64,000 nt of DNA from Planctomycetota bacterium (GTDB lineage: Bacteria; Planctomycetota; UBA1135): the NCBI GenBank assembly GCA_024229395.1, contig JAAESM010000033.1, forward strand, positions 1-64,000, given 5' to 3'. The translations under genes were made by a program, and so were the position numbers. The first letter of the stretch is position 1; each line of letters starts with the position of its first letter. Of this stretch, positions 25,448-35,474 are shown in pieces. The notes below the pieces were generated by a model. It saw only the letters and a list, made by a program, of their open reading frames with translations, was not told the DNA's origin and made no database searches.

Positions 25448-26235
25448 TGGCACGCGCCGAGCCCCGCATTCTTGGCGTTGGCTTGGCCGCCGGCTTGCTC
25501 GCTGGCCTGCTCGGGGTAGGTGGCGGCCTGATCATGGGGCCCGCCTTGATCCTAAAGGGGCTGACGATTCGTCGCGCAACTGGCACTGCCTTGGCTGTGG
25601 TTCCTGCCGCTGCTGCGGTCGCTGTGATTGCCGAATATTTCACAGCACCACAGAACCACGACCCAATGTTGGCATTGGCGATTGCCTGCGGTGGTCCCTT
25701 TGGTGTGGCCATCGGAAGGGCAATCGACAAGCGCCTAGGCGCGTCGCATCTGAAGCTGCTGTTCCTTGCCGTGCTGCTGATCGCGTCGGCGCGTAGCCTT
25801 GGTCTCTTCGGACAAATTCCGGAACAAGCGCTTGATGGAATCTCCGCCGGCAGCCGCACTGTCATGTTGCTGGGCAGTGTTGGTTTGGGAGTGCTCGCTG
25901 GCGTGTGCTCCATCTTGTTTGGCGTCGGCGGCGGCATCGTCGTCGTACCAGGATTGGTGTTCCTGATTGGTGGCGTCGGCTTTCACCAAGCCACAGCCGT
26001 CAGTTTGATGGCCATGGTGCCCACTTCCCTGATTTCATTGCGCGTGGCCTTCCGCGACGGTCGCGTGGTGGGGCGCTGGCTGCCGGCGCTGTTCCTTGGC
26101 TCCTTGCCAGCGGTCACCCTTGGTGTGTATCTACGCAACGGTTGGCTCGACGCACGACCGTTGACGATGGCCTTCGGCGTCTTCCTGCTGGTGGTGAGTT
26201 GGCGCTTGATGAAACCAGCGCCAAAGACTCACTAG
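25447..26235 (+). CDS. TauE/SafE-family membrane permease
   Basis: 262 aa, almost wholly hydrophobic, with about eight membrane segments. The two family repeats begin GVGLAAGLLAGLLGVGGGLIMGPAL and LGVLAGVCSILFGVGGGIVVVPGL; the glycine-rich GVGGGxxxxP motifs are typical of the TauE/SafE/YfcA group, exporters of sulfite, sulfoacetate and related anions. It is the last gene of the lpxK-hldE operon. Substrate unknown. Confidence 0.88.
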   Translation: MARAEPRILGVGLAAGLLAGLLGVGGGLIMGPALILKGLTIRRATGTALAVVPAAAAVAVIAEYFTAPQNHDPMLALAIACGGPFGVAIGRAIDKRLGASHLKLLFLAVLLIASARSLGLFGQIPEQALDGISAGSRTVMLLGSVGLGVLAGVCSILFGVGGGIVVVPGLVFLIGGVGFHQATAVSLMAMVPTSLISLRVAFRDGRVVGRWLPALFLGSLPAVTLGVYLRNGWLDARPLTMAFGVFLLVVSWRLMKPAPKTH

Positions 26236-26256
26236 ACGGATGGATTCGGAGTCGCC

Positions 26257-27204
26257 CTATGAGCGACTGGTGTTCTCGGTGTCGGCGCTCGCCACGTAGA
26301 TCTTGACGCGGTTGCGTCCAGAATCCTTTGCCCAATACAAGGCCTTGTCCGCTTGGTTGACCAACTCAAGCAGCTCCGCACGATCAACGCCTTCTGCCGA
26401 TGCCGTGCCGAAACTGGCGGTCACGCTGAGAACGGAACCATCCTGAAGGGGGAAGCGCAGCGCAGCAATGCGATTTCGACAACGCTCTGCGACTTCCGCA
26501 CATTGGATGATGTCGGCACCGGGCAAGGCGATCAGGAACTCCTCGCCACCCCAACGGCCGACATAGTCACCGCCACGGATGGTCTGGGCGAAACACTTGG
26601 AGGTCTCTTGCAGGACCAAGTCGCCGATGGCATGCCCATAGGTGTCGTTGACGTTTTTGAACTTGTCGATGTCGATCATCACCATGCCAAGTGGTCGGCG
26701 TTCACGACGCATGCGATCCTCGTCCAAGCGCATCACGTCCAACATCGCGCGACGGTTCATCAGTTGCGTCAAGGCGTCGGTGCGTGCCAAGTGATCGGCC
26801 TCTTCCTTCTTGCGTAGCAGTTCCGCCTGCAGTTGCAGGATGCAGTCACCATTGCGCATGCGCGCTTGCAGCTCCAACCTCTCGAAGGGCTTGGTGATGA
26901 AATCATTGGCACCGGATTCCATGCCATGAGCAAGGTCTTCGGAGCTGTTCTTCGAGGTCAGCAGGATGATGAATGCGGGGTTATCCGAATCGGCCTCGGC
27001 CTTGCGAATCTCGGCGCATAGCTGCGGACCATCCAGGCCCGGCATCACCCAGTCGGTGATGACCATCTTCACTTGTTGGTCATGGAACAAATGCAGGGCT
27101 TCGGCGCCATCCTTAGCCACCAGGACTTCATGGCCCCAGTTGCTTAGCTGCTTCTCAAGTACCCGTCGAGGTACCATTTCGTCGTCGACAATCAGAATCT
27201 TCAT
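26257..27204 (-). CDS. response regulator with diguanylate cyclase output (REC-GGDEF)
   Basis: 315 aa. The receiver domain (1-120) has the phosphoacceptor Asp51 ([13 protein letters not shown]), acidic pocket VDDE and Lys105 (FITKPF). A GGDEF domain follows ([30 protein letters not shown]) with an intact active-site GGEEF at 219-223. An RGGD inhibitory-site motif (210-213) five residues before it implies feedback inhibition by c-di-GMP. The gene overlaps the kinase gene by 4 nt, so the pair forms a PleD-like two-component system. Confidence 0.93.
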   Translation of the reverse strand: MKILIVDDEMVPRRVLEKQLSNWGHEVLVAKDGAEALHLFHDQQVKMVITDWVMPGLDGPQLCAEIRKAEADSDNPAFIILLTSKNSSEDLAHGMESGANDFITKPFERLELQARMRNGDCILQLQAELLRKKEEADHLARTDALTQLMNRRAMLDVMRLDEDRMRRERRPLGMVMIDIDKFKNVNDTYGHAIGDLVLQETSKCFAQTIRGGDYVGRWGGEEFLIALPGADIIQCAEVAERCRNRIAALRFPLQDGSVLSVTASFGTASAEGVDRAELLELVNQADKALYWAKDSGRNRVKIYVASADTENTSRS

Positions 27205-29417
27205 GATAGGTTCCCGGGGCTGTGGTGGGAGGTACCCCAGAGTTGAATCGCGCTGGTTAGGTCATCGCGAGTGAAGGGTTTCGTCAGGTGGTCATCCATG
27301 CCAGCTTCCATGCTTAACTGCCTTTCCTCAGCAGTGGCATGAGCCGTGAGTGCAAGGATCGGGATGTGCTTTCCGTCTTCAAGACAACGGATCGCACGGC
27401 AAGCTTCGTGACCGCCCATGATTGGCATCTGCAGGTCCATCATGATCAAGTCAGCACCGTTACGGGTGAAGGCATCGACCGCGGCTTGGCCATCACTGGC
27501 CAACTCGACTTCATGGCCCATGGTCTCGAGCATGCGGCGCACAATGGTGGCGTTGGTCGGATGATCCTCAGCAACCAAAATGCGCAGGGAGGTGACCTCG
27601 GGTTCGGGGTCTTTTGCGGTTTCCAGCGCGACAGTTTGCGATTCGAGCACCAACTTGTCTAAGGTGGCACAATCGACTTCGCCATGACTGCGCAAGGCAT
27701 TCTCAATAGGCAGTTTCACGTTGCCAGCATCGGTGAACACAGGCGTGCAGTTGAAGTGGCGTAAGAAGGCGCTGACCAGCTTGCTATGGGATTCGTAATC
27801 GGCTGCGCTGAGCATCACGAATCGTTTCGCTTCCTTGTCGCGATAGAGGCTGCGTGCGGTGTTCCACAGTTCGCCATCCAGGCAACCGGCTTCGGCATTT
27901 GCACCGCAGCAGCGCAGCGCATTGGCCAATTCAGTATTGCCATCGCCGAGCGTCAGCACGTTCATGGCTACGGAAAGCTTGTTGTCCTTCTGCTTCACCA
28001 ACGGCACGGTCGCGGTGAAGGTGCTGCCTTCGCCGACGTTACTCTGCACGGCCAACATGCCGCCCATGAGTTCGGCCAAGTTACGTGAGATCGTCAGACC
28101 CAATCCAGTTCCGCCGTAGTTGCGCGTGGTCGAGCCATCCGCCTGGGTGAAGGATTCGAAGATGCTGGCCAGACGGTCGGCAGGAATGCCAACGCCATCA
28201 TCCGAAACCGCAAGGTCCAGACGTTGGTCGTCGCCGTCCACCGATCGGTTTGCGGTCACGTGAATGTAACCCTTGGGGGTGAACTTGACCGCATTGCCAA
28301 TCAGGTTATTCAATACCTGGCGAATGCGGCTCGGGTCGCCGATGATCGTCTCCGGAATCGACTCGTCGATATGCAGCAGGATCTCAGCTTTGGCCTTGCC
28401 GCCGTGGCGATGCACTTCCACTAGGTCCGTGATCAGCGGGCGGAGCTCATAAGCCACCATCTCGATGTCCATCTTGCCAGCCTCGATCTTCGAGAAGTCG
28501 AGTAGGTCGTCGATCAAGTACAGCAGGCTGGCGCCGCTTCGTCGCGCAGTTTCCAGACACCGACGCTGATCGTCGTTGAGTTGCGTTTCCAGTACCAAAT
28601 CGGTCATGCCCAACACGCCGTTCATTGGCGTGCGGATCTCGTGACTGACGTTCGCCAAGAACTCTTGCTTGGCGCTACTGGCAGCTTCCGCTGATCGCAC
28701 AGCTTCTTGCAGCAGACGTTTGGCTTTGCCCAGGTCGCGCATAATCTCGCCGTTCTGATAACGACGAATCATGGCACTCTGGGAGGTCTGGTTCGCGCGC
28801 TTTACGCCGGAACCACAGAACACCAGGAAGATAAGGGCAAGGCTACCCGTGGTGTAGTCAGGATTGCTGCTGAAGAACAAGCCAATCACGCATGGCATCA
28901 CCAACAGTGATGAGGACACCGCATAACTCTTCAGTCTTGCCGATAGCGAGATGATCGCCGATGCGGAGATCACCGCAATCACCATCATCAGCAGCAGCAC
29001 GTCGCCAGGACCGCAATAGGGAAGGACCGACAGGAAGCCGGCGCTCCAGGCCATGGCCACCAAGGAAATGCCGGTGGTATGCAGCTTCACGTCGCGCTCG
29101 CTGACTTTGGCGCGGCGCTGATAGCTTCGGTACAGCATGAAGCGGATTGCAATCGCGGCATTGACAAGCCCAGCCCATGTCAAAAGCATGGTCTGCGGCA
29201 AGACTTGCCATTTGACGGCCACCACGATCCAAATCACTGCCAAGTGACCCAAGATTGCGCTCTTCTCGTTCAGATGCAGATCCGCCACCAGGTCCGCGTG
29301 ATACTTGTCGCGGTACTGGGGAAAGCGGTCTATGAGGCGTTGTTTGGCCATTCTAGAGTGACGAGGAGGCGGTCTGCCCCCCCCCTTTTGAGAGGGGACA
29401 CAGCTTTCTATCGGCAT
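27201..29417 (-). CDS. membrane hybrid sensor histidine kinase
   Basis: 738 aa from the ATG at 29417. Six or so membrane segments cover residues 56-205, then come HisKA with His259 ([15 protein letters not shown]), HATPase ([29 protein letters not shown]), a degenerate receiver-like part, and a C-terminal receiver with [18 protein letters not shown]. The 29417 start has AGGAGG 10 nt upstream; the shorter start [10 protein letters not shown] at 29351 has none. Between the two lies a run of nine G on the coding strand (29377-29385), where slippage would switch the frame. It is upstream of and coupled to its REC-GGDEF partner. Confidence 0.92.
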   Translation of the reverse strand: MPIESCVPSQKGGGRPPPRHSRMAKQRLIDRFPQYRDKYHADLVADLHLNEKSAILGHLAVIWIVVAVKWQVLPQTMLLTWAGLVNAAIAIRFMLYRSYQRRAKVSERDVKLHTTGISLVAMAWSAGFLSVLPYCGPGDVLLLMMVIAVISASAIISLSARLKSYAVSSSLLVMPCVIGLFFSSNPDYTTGSLALIFLVFCGSGVKRANQTSQSAMIRRYQNGEIMRDLGKAKRLLQEAVRSAEAASSAKQEFLANVSHEIRTPMNGVLGMTDLVLETQLNDDQRRCLETARRSGASLLYLIDDLLDFSKIEAGKMDIEMVAYELRPLITDLVEVHRHGGKAKAEILLHIDESIPETIIGDPSRIRQVLNNLIGNAVKFTPKGYIHVTANRSVDGDDQRLDLAVSDDGVGIPADRLASIFESFTQADGSTTRNYGGTGLGLTISRNLAELMGGMLAVQSNVGEGSTFTATVPLVKQKDNKLSVAMNVLTLGDGNTELANALRCCGANAEAGCLDGELWNTARSLYRDKEAKRFVMLSAADYESHSKLVSAFLRHFNCTPVFTDAGNVKLPIENALRSHGEVDCATLDKLVLESQTVALETAKDPEPEVTSLRILVAEDHPTNATIVRRMLETMGHEVELASDGQAAVDAFTRNGADLIMMDLQMPIMGGHEACRAIRCLEDGKHIPILALTAHATAEERQLSMEAGMDDHLTKPFTRDDLTSAIQLWGTSHHSPGNLS
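29377..29385 (-). repeat. G9 homopolymer near the 5' end of the histidine kinase gene
   Basis: Nine C on the plus strand, nine G on the coding strand, at codons 11-14 (KGGGR) of the kinase. It is the longest mononucleotide G/C run noticed in the window and lies between the strong start and the first conserved residues, the typical place of a phase-variation tract. Confidence 0.6.
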
Positions 29418-29501
29418 TGCAATTGGCCCTCCTGAAATAGAACTAGGTAACTGGGGTGTTTGGATGCCCTAGGATGTAGTTAATCCCTTCTGGAGTCCTT
29501 C

Positions 29502-30968
29502 ATGCTGTCTACCTTAGTTTCCATCTGTGCTTTTCTTTCCCCTGGCGCCGTTGCTCAGGAACCTGCCTTACCTCACCCGTCGTTGCCGGTGCGTGATAAC
29601 GAAGGCGAGGTCTACTTGAATGACAACGTCAGCGGCTACGGACGTTGGATCGCATTGAATCCTGGTTGGATCGAACGCGGTACCGATACAGCAGCCGGCA
29701 GTCGCTTGTCCTTGTTGAGCAGAGTCGCCGCTGCAGAAGGAGTCGGAGAGGAAACGCAACAGACTTGGGCAAGTGCAACCGCGCCGACACCAGTGGTTCT
29801 CAACTACCGGATTTTGGCCAGTGGTAAGGAAGTCCTTGCTGGGCGTGAGTCGGCACCCTTAGGTAAGGCCATTGCTCTTTCCGATAGCCGACGCCTCTCC
29901 GAAATCCTCGACTTTAATGTCGAGATCGCTTCCGGTGCCGGCATCCTGGACCCAGTCGTCGGTCATCAGCACCGTGGCACTTCGCTTGCGCTTGAACTGC
30001 AGCCGATTCCAGGAATGGGTTGGCAGGCTGAATTCGCCTTGGTCCATTCCACAACGGCACCGGGCGTTCCTCTGCAGGATGGCTACGCGCAAATGGATGG
30101 CAAGATGCGCCTGATCGAGCATATCGCCGAATGCGGCCTGACCACGGTTGTCAAGCCGAATAAGGTCATGCAAGTCGAGCTTGCCAATCTCGGTCCAGGC
30201 AAGGTGGTGATGGAGTTCAGTATTGAATCGGCTCCACCCGCGGGCGTCATGGTGTTGGCCGAGGACTTGGCCATGGTTGCCGTGCCAACCTTGGCGAGCA
30301 CTCCTTCTTGGTCGAACTATCTGAACACTTGGGAAGACGACTCCAACCTGTGGTCCAATTCCGAGGGCTTCGTCATCTTCCAGGGTGACAACGCCTTGAC
30401 CACGGCCAATGTCGCCGCCGCCGCCGCAATCGCACAAGCCAAACCATTCGGGTTGGCCTTGACGGTGCAGACCATCGAAGATGGCGTCGAAGGCGACGTA
30501 TCGCAGCTCTCGTGGCAGGGCCTACAGAACCATCCGATTATCTTCGCGCAAGGAACCGTGCGCGATGCCTTGACCGATTGGGATGTGGAAGTCGCATCGG
30601 TCTCTCGCGTAGCTGACCCTTACTTCGAGAACCTGTTCTCTGGAGCTCAGGGTGAGTTCACCGGCCGACGTCGCGCCGATGGCAAAATCGAGGTCGACCT
30701 CGATATCGAGTTCTCGGTGGTCGACCTGCTCGAATCACGTCAGATTCGTCTGGCTGCTGCAACCAGCGGTGAAGTCGGCTACGACGGCAAAGTTCCAGCC
30801 AGTCCAGCCCAAGACCTGGCCATTGAAACGCCAGAAGTCGCGGAGCTGAAGTTCCAAGGCACATACCTCGCCGACGAGAAAGGCCGCATCGTATTGATCC
30901 GCAGCGCGACTTCCTTGCTCGGAGAGGCCACGCGCTTGCGTCTGGTCCTGAATATGACTGCGGAATAA
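29502..30968 (+). CDS. exported protein of unknown function
   Basis: 488 aa with a short signal peptide (MLSTLVSICAFLSPGAVAQE). The mature part is beta-rich and acidic, with no cysteine-rich or membrane segments and no catalytic motif I recognise. A block near residues 145-175 (IASGAGILDPVVGHQHRGTSLAL) and a segment near 310 (NVAAAAAIAQAKPFGLALTVQT) are loosely like secretin or type II secretion accessory folds, but this is not enough to name it. GGAG lies 6 nt before the ATG. It stands alone between the sensor kinase (divergent) and the Tricorn-like gene. Confidence 0.7.
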   Translation: MLSTLVSICAFLSPGAVAQEPALPHPSLPVRDNEGEVYLNDNVSGYGRWIALNPGWIERGTDTAAGSRLSLLSRVAAAEGVGEETQQTWASATAPTPVVLNYRILASGKEVLAGRESAPLGKAIALSDSRRLSEILDFNVEIASGAGILDPVVGHQHRGTSLALELQPIPGMGWQAEFALVHSTTAPGVPLQDGYAQMDGKMRLIEHIAECGLTTVVKPNKVMQVELANLGPGKVVMEFSIESAPPAGVMVLAEDLAMVAVPTLASTPSWSNYLNTWEDDSNLWSNSEGFVIFQGDNALTTANVAAAAAIAQAKPFGLALTVQTIEDGVEGDVSQLSWQGLQNHPIIFAQGTVRDALTDWDVEVASVSRVADPYFENLFSGAQGEFTGRRRADGKIEVDLDIEFSVVDLLESRQIRLAAATSGEVGYDGKVPASPAQDLAIETPEVAELKFQGTYLADEKGRIVLIRSATSLLGEATRLRLVLNMTAE

Positions 30969-31060
30969 GGCAGAATCACCAAGAAATAGCCCATCTCCTT
31001 AGCTCTGCTGAGGAGATGCAAATAACCAAGAGGGGGCAGGTCTGCTACTGAGGAAAGGGC

Positions 31061-31066
31061 TATCCT
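31061..31066 (+). promoter_or_regulatory. candidate -10 element of the Tricorn-like gene
   Basis: TATCCT ends 7 nt before the ATG at 31074, the same hexamer and almost the same spacing as at ribE. No clear -35. It lies at the edge of an imperfect inverted repeat (31030-31040 with 31064-31073). Confidence 0.35.
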
Positions 31067-31073
31067 GCCCCTC

Positions 31074-34000
31074 ATGCCGTTTTCAGCATTCCCCGCCATC
31101 CTCATGTTGCTCGGTGCGTGTGCCATCCCAGCAACGTCGGACTCCGCAGCGGAGTTCCAACCCGCCGACACGATGTCGGTCGCCACGCTTGCTTCTATGC
31201 AAGACCCAGATGGGCCGCCGCAGCTGCAGCTACCGCGCCATCCGGCCCTGTCGCCCAACGGTCAGCAACTGGCCTTCGCCCATCAAGGTGACGTGTGGGT
31301 GGCTGATGTGGCCACTGGTCATGCCCAGCGCATCACCGCGCACGATGCCTTCGATGCACGCCCGAAGTGGTCACCCGATGGCAAATGGCTTGCCTTCGCG
31401 TCGAACCGCAATGGTGGCTACGACATCTTCATGGTGCCAGCTGTGGGCGGCATCCCACAACGCATCACTTGGCACTCCGAGGGTGAGCGCCTATTGGGTT
31501 GGATCGATCAAGACCGCCTGTTGATCGGCGCCCAACGTGACCGGCGTTACTCGCGGCGCGACACCGGCTTGTGGGTCGCTTATCGCGACGGCCGCACACC
31601 GACCATCCTCGGCGATTGGGCGATCAAGAGCGCCAGCATCTCCAGCGATGAACAACACGTGGTCTACGAGCGCGGTCATGGTGATCCGGGACGTCGTGCT
31701 TATCGTGGTCCGGCCAGCAGTTCCTTGTGGACCTACGACGTGGCTTCCAAGCAGCACTCCGAGCTGACAGTCTTCGACGGCAACGACCTTGCCCCGATGC
31801 TGGATGCATCCGGTGAATGGGTTTATTTCCTGTCCGATCGCGCGTGCGCTGGCAATGATCCCGGTCGTGACCTTGGCCTTTGGAAGGTTAAGCGCACTGG
31901 TGGCAAAGCCAGCTTGGTCTACCACCCAGGTGGCATGTCGTTGCGTAACGCAGCTCTTGGGAACGGTGGACGCACGGTCGTTGCCGAACTGGGCGCGGGC
32001 ATCATCAGTATCGACCTGGCGAATGGTTCGATTACGCCGATCCCTGTCTATGGCAGCATTGACCCATCGGACCCTCCAGTCCATACGCGCACCGTCAGCA
32101 GTGGCGCTAGCCAGGTCGCCGTCTCACCTGATGGTGAGTCGATTGCCTTCGTTTCCGCCGGCGACATCTACGTACTACGCAAGCATGATGACATTCGTCG
32201 TTGCGTGCGAGTCACCACCGACCCAGCTCCGGATTACAACCCGATCTGGACCGAGGATGGCAACGCCTTGATGTTCATCTCCGAGCGCGATGGCAACGGT
32301 GAGGTTTACCGTGTCCGTACCGCTGGAACTCCGGCACCGAAAGCAGAGGAGGAAGATGCCAAGAAGGATAAGGGCGGAAAGAAAGAAGAGTCCAACAAGG
32401 AAGAGGAAGAGGAAGTCGAGATCACTCCTTTCTGGCTTGCGCGCGACTTCGATGTGGAGCGCATCACCCAGACCGCTGCCGACGAAAGTGGCCTGCAGCT
32501 TTCGCCTGATGGCGAGAGCCTGGCATGGAACGTCTCACCAGGCAGCTTAGTGATCGGTAATCCAAAGGATTGCTCCGTCTCGCGCACCATCACCACCGGC
32601 TTTGAAGTGCCGGACTTCGATTGGTCGCCAGACAGCGCATGGGTGGTCTACTCGCAGTCAGACAACGACTTCAACTACGACATTTTCCTGGCACGCACCG
32701 ACATTACCGGTCTTGATGCCAGCGAGCCCGGTGTCGAGCCATTCAACCTGACGCGCCACCCCGATGACGATACGTCGCCACGTTGGTCGCCAGATGGCCG
32801 CAAGATCGGATTCACCTCGCGTCGCATGATGCTGGATGAGACCGATGCTTGGGTCGTGTTCCTGCGTTCAGCAGACATGGAGCGCAACAAGCGCGAACGT
32901 CTGGAAGCCATCGAGGCTGAGAAGAAGGCCAAGAAGAAGGCGGACGCCAACAAGAAGAAGGCTGCCAAGAAAGATGCCGAACTCCCTGAGGCCACTGCCG
33001 CCGACGCCGTTCTTTGTGGCACATGGGAAGGAACCGCAAATGGGCCGGATCCATTGCCGCAAGAAGGCATGCCATTCACCATCCATGTTTTGTTGCGCGG
33101 CGACAAGGTCATCGGTGATTTGGAATCGATGATGTTCAGCGGTCCTTTGGATAACCCGAGCTGGAACGCCGAGACCAAGACCCTAAGTTTCCAACTGTCG
33201 ATCCCTGACGCCGGTTCGGTAAGCGGAGAGGTGACCTTAGATGGTGACAAGATGAGCGGCGCGGTCAGTGCCGGAGATGCCTTGTTCCCACTGAGCGCAA
33301 TGCGCACCAGCAGCATGAGTGGCTTGGAGGAATCAGCCGCCAGCAAGATGCAAGACGGTGGCGACGCGGATGAGGAAAAGAGTAAGAAAGATGACGTCGA
33401 AGAGGTTGTCATCGATTGGGATGACATTGATCAACGCATACGTCGCATGACGCGTCGCGAAGGCAACGAGATGATGGTCGGTTGGAATGCTGATTCCGAC
33501 AAGATCTACTTCAACGCCGGTACCGGCACTCGCCTGACCAACGGCACCACTGCCGAAGCTGGATTCTTCAGCGTCGATATCTTCGATCGCAAGGATGACA
33601 AGGTCGGGAGCGTCACCGTGAGCTCCTACTCCTTGGCCGACAAGACTCCGTTCTACGTCAGGTCCGGCTCGATCGTCGGTGGCAAGAAGAGCTATCCATT
33701 CTCGGTTCAGTACCGCGAGGATCGCACCGAAGTTCGGGATGCCGTCGCCCGCGAGACTTGGCGCCTGTTGAATCGCAACTTCTACGACCCCAATTTCCAC
33801 GGTCATGATTGGGCCGCTTCGTTGGAGAAGTGGTTGCCGCTGGCTAAAGTCGCTTCTACAAAAGAAGACTATGGCGAGATGATGAACTGGATGCTCGGTG
33901 AGATGAACGCCAGCCATATGGGTTACTACAGCTTCGGCGCCACCACCGCCAAGGAGACCGATTCACCTGCGATGGGTGTGCTCGGTGTGCTTTGGGATGA

Positions 34001-34868
34001 GAGCTACGCTGGTCCAGGCCGCAAGGTCGCCGAAACCCTGCTGGGTACTCCTGCCGCACGTAGCATCAGCGAACTGTTCGCGGGCGACATCGTGTTGGCT
34101 GTCGATGATGTGCCCTACAACGAAGGCGATAACTGGGCGCGCTTGATGACGGGCAAAGCTGGTCAGGAAACCTTCCTGTCGGTGCAAGGCGCTGACGGCG
34201 AGAAGCGTGAGGTGATGATTCGTCCAAGCACTACGCTGAACGCTGCCGTCTACCGCCGCTCTGAAGATATCGCACGTGCGCGTGTCGAAGAGGCATCCGG
34301 CGGACGTCTTGGTTATGTGCACATCGAGTCGATGAGCACAGGCCCGTTGGTGGATTTCGAACGCGCCTTGTTCGATGCTGCCCATGACAAAGATGCCTTG
34401 CTGATCGACGTCCGTGAGAACGGCGGCGGTTGGACCACCGACATGATCCTCGCCATGCTGACCGTGCGTGATCACGCCATCACCATTCCACGCGAAGGTG
34501 GGGAAGGCTACCCACAAGGTCGTCGGGTGTTCGCCACTTGGGATAAGCCGGTCGTGGTGTTGTGCAATGAGAACAGTTACTCGAATGCGGAGATCTTCTC
34601 TTGGGCCATCAAGACATTGGGTCGCGGCAAGATCGTCGGTAAGAAGACCTATGGCGCGGTGATTTCCACTGGTGGAGCGAGCCTTTCGGATGGTTCCTTC
34701 GTGCGTTTGCCTTTCCGTGGTTGGTATGTGAACGATGCCAACATGACCAACATGGAATTGAATGGTTGCCCACCGGATTATCCAGTGGAGAACCTGCCTG
34801 GCGATTACGTCACTGGACTCGATCGTCAGCTTGAAAAGGCGATTGAAGTCGGTTTGGGCCAACTTTAG
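31074..34868 (+). CDS. Tricorn-like S41 protease with WD40-type propeller, lipoprotein
   Basis: 1264 aa. The lipobox LLGAC (Cys16) predicts lipid anchoring. Residues 55-560 hold PD40/TolB-like propeller blades (ALSPNGQQLAFAHQGDVWVAD, PKWSPDGKWLAFASNRNGGYDIF). Two Lys/Glu-rich inserts interrupt the protein (about 423-445 and 607-640). After a middle beta domain come a PDZ-like domain (about 980-1060, LFAGDIVLAVDDVPYNEG) and an S41 catalytic domain with DVRENGGGW and NENSYSNAE, where Ser1170 is the probable nucleophile. Tricorn-type proteases degrade oligopeptides; a lipid-anchored form would work in the periplasm. It is a single gene. Confidence 0.9.
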   Translation: MPFSAFPAILMLLGACAIPATSDSAAEFQPADTMSVATLASMQDPDGPPQLQLPRHPALSPNGQQLAFAHQGDVWVADVATGHAQRITAHDAFDARPKWSPDGKWLAFASNRNGGYDIFMVPAVGGIPQRITWHSEGERLLGWIDQDRLLIGAQRDRRYSRRDTGLWVAYRDGRTPTILGDWAIKSASISSDEQHVVYERGHGDPGRRAYRGPASSSLWTYDVASKQHSELTVFDGNDLAPMLDASGEWVYFLSDRACAGNDPGRDLGLWKVKRTGGKASLVYHPGGMSLRNAALGNGGRTVVAELGAGIISIDLANGSITPIPVYGSIDPSDPPVHTRTVSSGASQVAVSPDGESIAFVSAGDIYVLRKHDDIRRCVRVTTDPAPDYNPIWTEDGNALMFISERDGNGEVYRVRTAGTPAPKAEEEDAKKDKGGKKEESNKEEEEEVEITPFWLARDFDVERITQTAADESGLQLSPDGESLAWNVSPGSLVIGNPKDCSVSRTITTGFEVPDFDWSPDSAWVVYSQSDNDFNYDIFLARTDITGLDASEPGVEPFNLTRHPDDDTSPRWSPDGRKIGFTSRRMMLDETDAWVVFLRSADMERNKRERLEAIEAEKKAKKKADANKKKAAKKDAELPEATAADAVLCGTWEGTANGPDPLPQEGMPFTIHVLLRGDKVIGDLESMMFSGPLDNPSWNAETKTLSFQLSIPDAGSVSGEVTLDGDKMSGAVSAGDALFPLSAMRTSSMSGLEESAASKMQDGGDADEEKSKKDDVEEVVIDWDDIDQRIRRMTRREGNEMMVGWNADSDKIYFNAGTGTRLTNGTTAEAGFFSVDIFDRKDDKVGSVTVSSYSLADKTPFYVRSGSIVGGKKSYPFSVQYREDRTEVRDAVARETWRLLNRNFYDPNFHGHDWAASLEKWLPLAKVASTKEDYGEMMNWMLGEMNASHMGYYSFGATTAKETDSPAMGVLGVLWDESYAGPGRKVAETLLGTPAARSISELFAGDIVLAVDDVPYNEGDNWARLMTGKAGQETFLSVQGADGEKREVMIRPSTTLNAAVYRRSEDIARARVEEASGGRLGYVHIESMSTGPLVDFERALFDAAHDKDALLIDVRENGGGWTTDMILAMLTVRDHAITIPREGGEGYPQGRRVFATWDKPVVVLCNENSYSNAEIFSWAIKTLGRGKIVGKKTYGAVISTGGASLSDGSFVRLPFRGWYVNDANMTNMELNGCPPDYPVENLPGDYVTGLDRQLEKAIEVGLGQL

Positions 34869-34887
34869 GCATAAATATCCCTGCATT

Positions 34888-34918
34888 CGCCCTCTTACTT
34901 GCGTAGAGTAAGAGGGCG
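34888..34918 (+). other. hairpin between the Tricorn-like and NfeD genes
   Basis: A perfect 12-bp stem (CGCCCTCTTACT with its complement) and 7-nt loop, 19 nt after the protease stop. There is no T-run after it on the plus strand, so it is not a standard terminator; it may protect the 3' end of the protease mRNA. The GGAGG of the nfeD gene begins at its 3' edge. Confidence 0.55.
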
Positions 34919-34931
34919 GAGGCCCCCCCAA

Positions 34932-35450
34932 ATGATTCCTTTAATTCTTCTACAAACAACGGAGTCAGAACCCACCACTTTCTGGCAAGATCTTGCCGAG
35001 TTCTTCAGTTCGGAAAGTATTGTCGACATCGTGTCCTGGGAGTTCTGGCTAGTCCTGACGATTGTCTTGTTAGCCGGAGAGATTCTGACTGCCGGTTTCC
35101 TTCTTGGCGCTCTCACTCCAGGCACCGTTTTGGCGGCGATTATTGCCGCATTCGGCTTAGATTTGCGCATTCAAGTGTTCGCATTCGTGATCGGTACCAT
35201 GGTTGGTCTGATCTACTTGCGGCCGATTTTCCTGCGCAAAGTCATGAGCAAAGGAGTGCCTTCCAACGTCGATGCTTTGGTCGGGTCTACTGGCGTAGTC
35301 ACCGAAGCGATTGGCCCAGATGCGGTTGGTCGTGTCAAGGTTCAGTCCGAAGAGTGGCGCGCTGAAGCGTCCGCACAGTTTGCGATCGGGACCAAAGTCC
35401 TGGTGGTTTCCATCGACGGCAATACTCTGACCGTTTCTTCCATCGCCTAG
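34932..35450 (+). CDS. NfeD-like membrane protein
   Basis: 172 aa from the ATG at 34932, which follows GGAGG by about 10 nt; a longer reading frame from 34899 would start in the hairpin. Two to three membrane segments (FWLVLTIVLLAGEILTAGFLLGAL, TVLAAIIAAFGLDL, FAFVIGTMVGLIYL) are followed by an OB-fold domain (VDALVGSTGVVTEAIGPDAVGRVKV ... GTKVLVVSIDGNTLTV). NfeD proteins are partners of SPFH proteins, and the next gene 24 nt downstream is one, as in the E. coli ybbL/qmcA neighbourhood. The pair probably organises membrane microdomains. Confidence 0.88.
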   Translation: MIPLILLQTTESEPTTFWQDLAEFFSSESIVDIVSWEFWLVLTIVLLAGEILTAGFLLGALTPGTVLAAIIAAFGLDLRIQVFAFVIGTMVGLIYLRPIFLRKVMSKGVPSNVDALVGSTGVVTEAIGPDAVGRVKVQSEEWRAEASAQFAIGTKVLVVSIDGNTLTVSSIA

Positions 35451-35474
35451 TTTTAATCCCCCAATTTCATTCCC

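Noticed and set aside
31030-31073. Imperfect inverted repeat (GAGGGGGCAGG with CCTGCCCCTC) before the Tricorn-like gene as a translation-blocking hairpin
   Set aside because: The probable -10 element lies at its 3' arm, so most of the repeat would not be in the mRNA; there is also no T-run for a terminator.
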